Below are positions 61,515-64,000 of a DNA stretch of 64,000 bases, one piece after another. The number at the start of each line of letters is the position of its first letter. Positions within the stretch are counted from its first letter, which is position 1. The notes under the pieces are model-generated. The model was not told the origin of the DNA. It saw only the letters and a list, made by a program, of their open reading frames with translations, and did not search any database. Origin of the DNA: Scatosoma sp045533485 (GTDB lineage: Bacteria > Bacillota > Clostridia > Christensenellales > Borkfalkiaceae); the NCBI GenBank assembly GCA_045533485.1, contig JAZSHX010000010.1:1-64000 (forward strand), written 5' to 3'. The position numbers and the translations under genes were made by a program.

Positions 61515-62630
61515 TTATTTGTTGCCCTTGGACACGTTGAAATAATATTCCACAACGTCGCCGTCTTGCATTACGTATTCCTTACCTTCGGAGCGCACTT
61601 TGCCTTTTTCCTTGGCTGCAGGTATAGAACCAAGCTCTACAAGCGTTTGCCAGTTGACTACGTCCGCGCGGATAAAGCCCTTTTCAAAATCGGTGTGAAT
61701 TTTGCCTGCGGCTTGCGGCGCTTTCGTGCCGTTGACAATCGTCCAAGCGCGCGTCTCCTTTTCACCTGCCGTGAGATAGGAAATCAAACCAAGCAACGCA
61801 TATGATTTTTTGATAAGTCTATCCAAACCGCTTTCGCCAAGCCCAAATTCTTCCATAAAAATCGCTTTGTCTTCGGGATCCATTTGCGAAAGCTCTTCTT
61901 CGGTTTTTGCGCAAATTACCAAAACTTCCGCGCCTTCTTTTGCTGCAAAATCCTTGACAAGTTTGACAAAGGGCAGGGTGTTTTCGTCTTTGCCCATATC
62001 GTCTTCCTTGATATTCGCCGCGTAAATCACGGGCTTCACAGTCAACAAGAAGCAATTTTTCATAAACTCTTGTTCTTCGTCCGTCATAGGGAAGTTGCGC
62101 GCGGGCTTTTCACTTTCCAAATGCGCGTATAAGCGTTCCAAAAACGCGTATTCTTCTTGCGCTTTTTTATCCGCGCCGCCGCGTGCTTGTACCTTGACCT
62201 TATTCATACGGTTTTGTACAGCTTCCATATCGGAAAGCACGAGCTCCAAATTGATGGTTTCTATATCCGTAACAGGGTCTATCTTGTTGTCTACGTGCGT
62301 AATATTGCTGTCTTCAAAACAACGGACTACGTGTACGATTGCGTCCACTTCGCGGATATGCGACAAAAATTTATTGCCCAAACCTTCGCCCTTGGACGCG
62401 CCTTTTACAAGCCCTGCAATATCCACGAATTCGATAACGGCAGGGGTGATTTTTTTGCTTGCGTACAACGCGGCAAGCTTGTCCAACCGTTCGTCGGGTA
62501 CGGCAACTACGCCCACGTTGGGCTCAATCGTGCAGAAAGGATAGTTTGCGCATTCCGCACCGGCGTGCGTGATTGCGTTAAAAAGAGTGGATTTGCCTAC
62601 GTTGGGCAGACCTACAACGCCAAGTTTCAT
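61515..62630 (-). CDS. ychF: Ribosome-binding ATPase YchF
   Basis: A 371-residue OBG-family P-loop protein that prefers ATP and binds ribosomes. It has Walker A GLPNVGKST (residues 7-15), VDIAGLVKGASKGEGLGN, the NxxE-type base motif ANIKED in place of NKxD, and a C-terminal TGS domain. Length is normal. Single-gene unit. Confidence 0.97.
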   Translation of the reverse strand: MKLGVVGLPNVGKSTLFNAITHAGAECANYPFCTIEPNVGVVAVPDERLDKLAALYASKKITPAVIEFVDIAGLVKGASKGEGLGNKFLSHIREVDAIVHVVRCFEDSNITHVDNKIDPVTDIETINLELVLSDMEAVQNRMNKVKVQARGGADKKAQEEYAFLERLYAHLESEKPARNFPMTDEEQEFMKNCFLLTVKPVIYAANIKEDDMGKDENTLPFVKLVKDFAAKEGAEVLVICAKTEEELSQMDPEDKAIFMEEFGLGESGLDRLIKKSYALLGLISYLTAGEKETRAWTIVNGTKAPQAAGKIHTDFEKGFIRADVVNWQTLVELGSIPAAKEKGKVRSEGKEYVMQDGDVVEYYFNVSKGNK

Positions 62631-62685
62631 AAATTTTTACTTCCTTTTGAAAAACAAACGGTGTTTTTCGTGAATTTTCCTATCT

Positions 62686-62714
62686 ATTATAATACAAAAA
62701 ATAAAATTTAGCAA
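62686..62714 (-). promoter_or_regulatory. Promoter of ychF
   Basis: Minus strand TTGCTA (62714-62709), 17 bases, TATAAT (62691-62686). The -35 box overlaps the left arm of an inverted repeat (AATTTAGC 62705-62712, GCTAAATT 62725-62732). Confidence 0.7.
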
Positions 62715-62732
62715 ATTAAAGTTGGCTAAATT
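62705..62732. repeat. Inverted repeat AATTTAGC/GCTAAATT between ychF and argS
   Basis: Two perfect 8-base arms 12 bases apart lie between the divergent promoters, and AAATTTAGC recurs near 62787, just before the argS ribosome site. It could be an operator for one or both genes. Confidence 0.5.
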
Positions 62733-62742
62733 GAAAAAATAG

Positions 62743-62771
62743 TTGCTCATTTATGAAAAATATGGTATATT
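62743..62771 (+). promoter_or_regulatory. Probable promoter of argS
   Basis: TTGCTC (62743-62748), 17 bases, TATATT (62766-62771) with TG one base before it. No T-box leader is seen. Confidence 0.55.
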
Positions 62772-62805
62772 ATTATGGATAAAGATAAATTTAGCAGGTG
62801 AACGT

Positions 62806-64000
62806 ATGGATTACAAGAAACACATAGCGGACAAAATCAACGTAGAAGGCGTAAGCAAGGAAGAAATTTACGAAACGATTGCTTTGCCCCCAAATACGGA
62901 AATGGGCGATTATGCTTTGCCTTGTTTTAAGTTTGCAAAGGTAATGAGAAAAAGCCCCGTTATGATTGCGGAACAATTAAAGAAAGAAATTGCAACGGAC
63001 GAAGTGATCAGCGAAGTTTCCGCTGTGAACGGGTATTTGAATTTCAAAATCAATAAAAACGCGTTTGTGCAAGCAACGCTGGATAAAATTTTAACGCAAA
63101 AGGACGCATACGGCGCAAGCGACGAAGGCGAAGGTAAAACCATTTGTATCGACTATTCGTCCATCAATATCGCAAAACCGTTCCATATAGGACATTTGTC
63201 CACGACGGTGCTTGGCGGTGCACTGTATAGAATTTTTAATTTCCTGGGCTATAAAACGGTAGGTATCAACCATTTGGGCGATTACGGCACGCAATTCGGT
63301 AAGCTGATTTCCGCGTTTAAGCGTTGGGGGGATAGGGAAACGATTGAAAAGGGCGGTATTCGCGCGTTGAACGAACTGTACGTGCGTTTCCATCAAGAAG
63401 CGGAAGAACATCCCGAATACGACGACGAAGCGCGCGCGTATTTCAAGAAAATCGAACAGGGCGACAAAGAGTGCCAAAAGCTTTTCAAGTGGTTCAAAGA
63501 ACTCACTTTGAAAGACGTGCAAAAAATCTACGATATGTTGGATATCCATTTTGATTCGTACGCAGGCGAAAGCTTTTTTTCCGATAAAATGGGTCCCGTA
63601 GTCGACGAATTAAAACAAAAGGGCTTGTTGCAAGAAAGCCGTGGCGCGCAGGTGGTGGATTTGGAAGCTTACGGTATGCCCCCTTGTATGATTTTGAAAT
63701 CGGACGGCAGCTCCTTGTACGCAACGCGTGATATGGCGGCGGCAACGTATAGAAAGGCGGAATACGATTTCTATAAATGTTTATATGTCGTTGCATATCA
63801 ACAAAACCTGCACTTCAAACAATTCTTTAAGGTGCTTGATTTGATGGGCAAGGACTGGGCAAAAGATTTGGTGCACGTAGCGTACGGCATGGTATCGCTG
63901 GAAGAAGGCACGATGTCTACGCGTAAGGGCAACGTAGTGTTCTTGGAAGACGTTATCCATAAATGCATCGAAAAAGCATATACGATTATCGACGAAAAGA
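62806..64000 (+). CDS. argS: Arginyl-tRNA synthetase (partial, 3' end beyond window)
   Basis: The first 398 codons are present. The N-terminal additional domain (GDYALPCFKFAK) is followed by the class I signature with IAKPFHIGHLST (the HIGH motif), INHLGDYGTQFG and, near the window edge, GTMSTRKGNVV, the KMSKS-like position of ArgRS. The ATG follows AGCAGGTG. It charges tRNA-Arg with arginine. Confidence 0.95.
   Translation, partial: MDYKKHIADKINVEGVSKEEIYETIALPPNTEMGDYALPCFKFAKVMRKSPVMIAEQLKKEIATDEVISEVSAVNGYLNFKINKNAFVQATLDKILTQKDAYGASDEGEGKTICIDYSSINIAKPFHIGHLSTTVLGGALYRIFNFLGYKTVGINHLGDYGTQFGKLISAFKRWGDRETIEKGGIRALNELYVRFHQEAEEHPEYDDEARAYFKKIEQGDKECQKLFKWFKELTLKDVQKIYDMLDIHFDSYAGESFFSDKMGPVVDELKQKGLLQESRGAQVVDLEAYGMPPCMILKSDGSSLYATRDMAAATYRKAEYDFYKCLYVVAYQQNLHFKQFFKVLDLMGKDWAKDLVHVAYGMVSLEEGTMSTRKGNVVFLEDVIHKCIEKAYTIIDEK

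Noticed and set aside
62640..62805. T-box leader ahead of argS
   Set aside because: No AGGGTGG-type T-box sequence and no terminator hairpin in the 170-base spacer.

Overview
The window reads as a chromosomal segment of an uncultured, probably gut-dwelling member of the Firmicutes (Clostridia, perhaps a Christensenellales-like lineage). Evidence: moderate GC, strong Shine-Dalgarno sites, many SigA-type promoters (TTGACA-17-TATAAT), a diaminopimelate-type MurE (DNPR motif), RNase Y, a FakA-type fatty acid kinase, a thioesterase of the acyl-ACP type, and a division/wall cluster with a DivIB-like FtsQ. The lineage is an inference from gene content. Almost all DNA is coding and most genes sit in short operons ended by clear intrinsic terminators.

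Layout. (1) 1-2973: tail of a bacterial-microcompartment locus: the end of a glycyl radical enzyme, its radical-SAM activase, an EutS/PduU-type shell protein, an EutP/PduV-like GTPase, then a ParA ATPase and a small basic protein that may position the compartment. (2) 3036-17748: wall and division cluster murE-mraY-murD-ftsW-murA-ftsQ, ftsA-like-ftsZ, murC, ftsK (no murF, murG or murB here). (3) 17758-26942: rimO-pgsA-cinA-recA, rny, a sugar-kinase-like gene, tRNA-Thr and fakA. (4) 26999-31597: groES-groEL on the minus strand, then dCMP deaminase, cyclophilin and purB. (5) 31616-34753: a four-gene cassette (HprK-like kinase, PqqD-like protein, S26 peptidase-like protein, ABC exporter) that resembles RiPP maturation machinery without a visible precursor or modifying enzyme. 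(6) 34783-37802: tRNA-Val and a very unusual protein with a PadR DNA-binding domain, a giant coiled coil and four membrane helices. (7) 37866-45301: acyl-ACP thioesterase, a divergent ArgJ homologue, a possible leader peptide/attenuator, then carA and a carB-dapF fusion. (8) 45324-64000: sulfur transfer (cysteine desulfurase, thiI), a class A PBP, tRNA modification and mismatch repair (miaB-mutS-mutL-miaA), a YnbB-like PLP enzyme, ung, mtnN, a phosphopantetheinyl transferase, ychF and the start of argS.

The most striking features are in regions 6 and 7. CarA has lost two of its three glutaminase catalytic residues (Cys to Gly249, His to Ala332). The following CarB is fused in frame to a DapF domain that has lost both catalytic cysteines (Gly1144, Ser1293). 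The preceding ArgJ homologue also departs at its autoprocessing site. CarB itself looks intact, so a plausible reading is an ammonia-fed carbamoyl-phosphate synthase carrying former enzyme domains as structural or ligand-sensing parts. The PadR-coiled-coil-membrane protein looks like a membrane-tethered transcription factor and I know of no described counterpart. All functional statements are from sequence reading alone.
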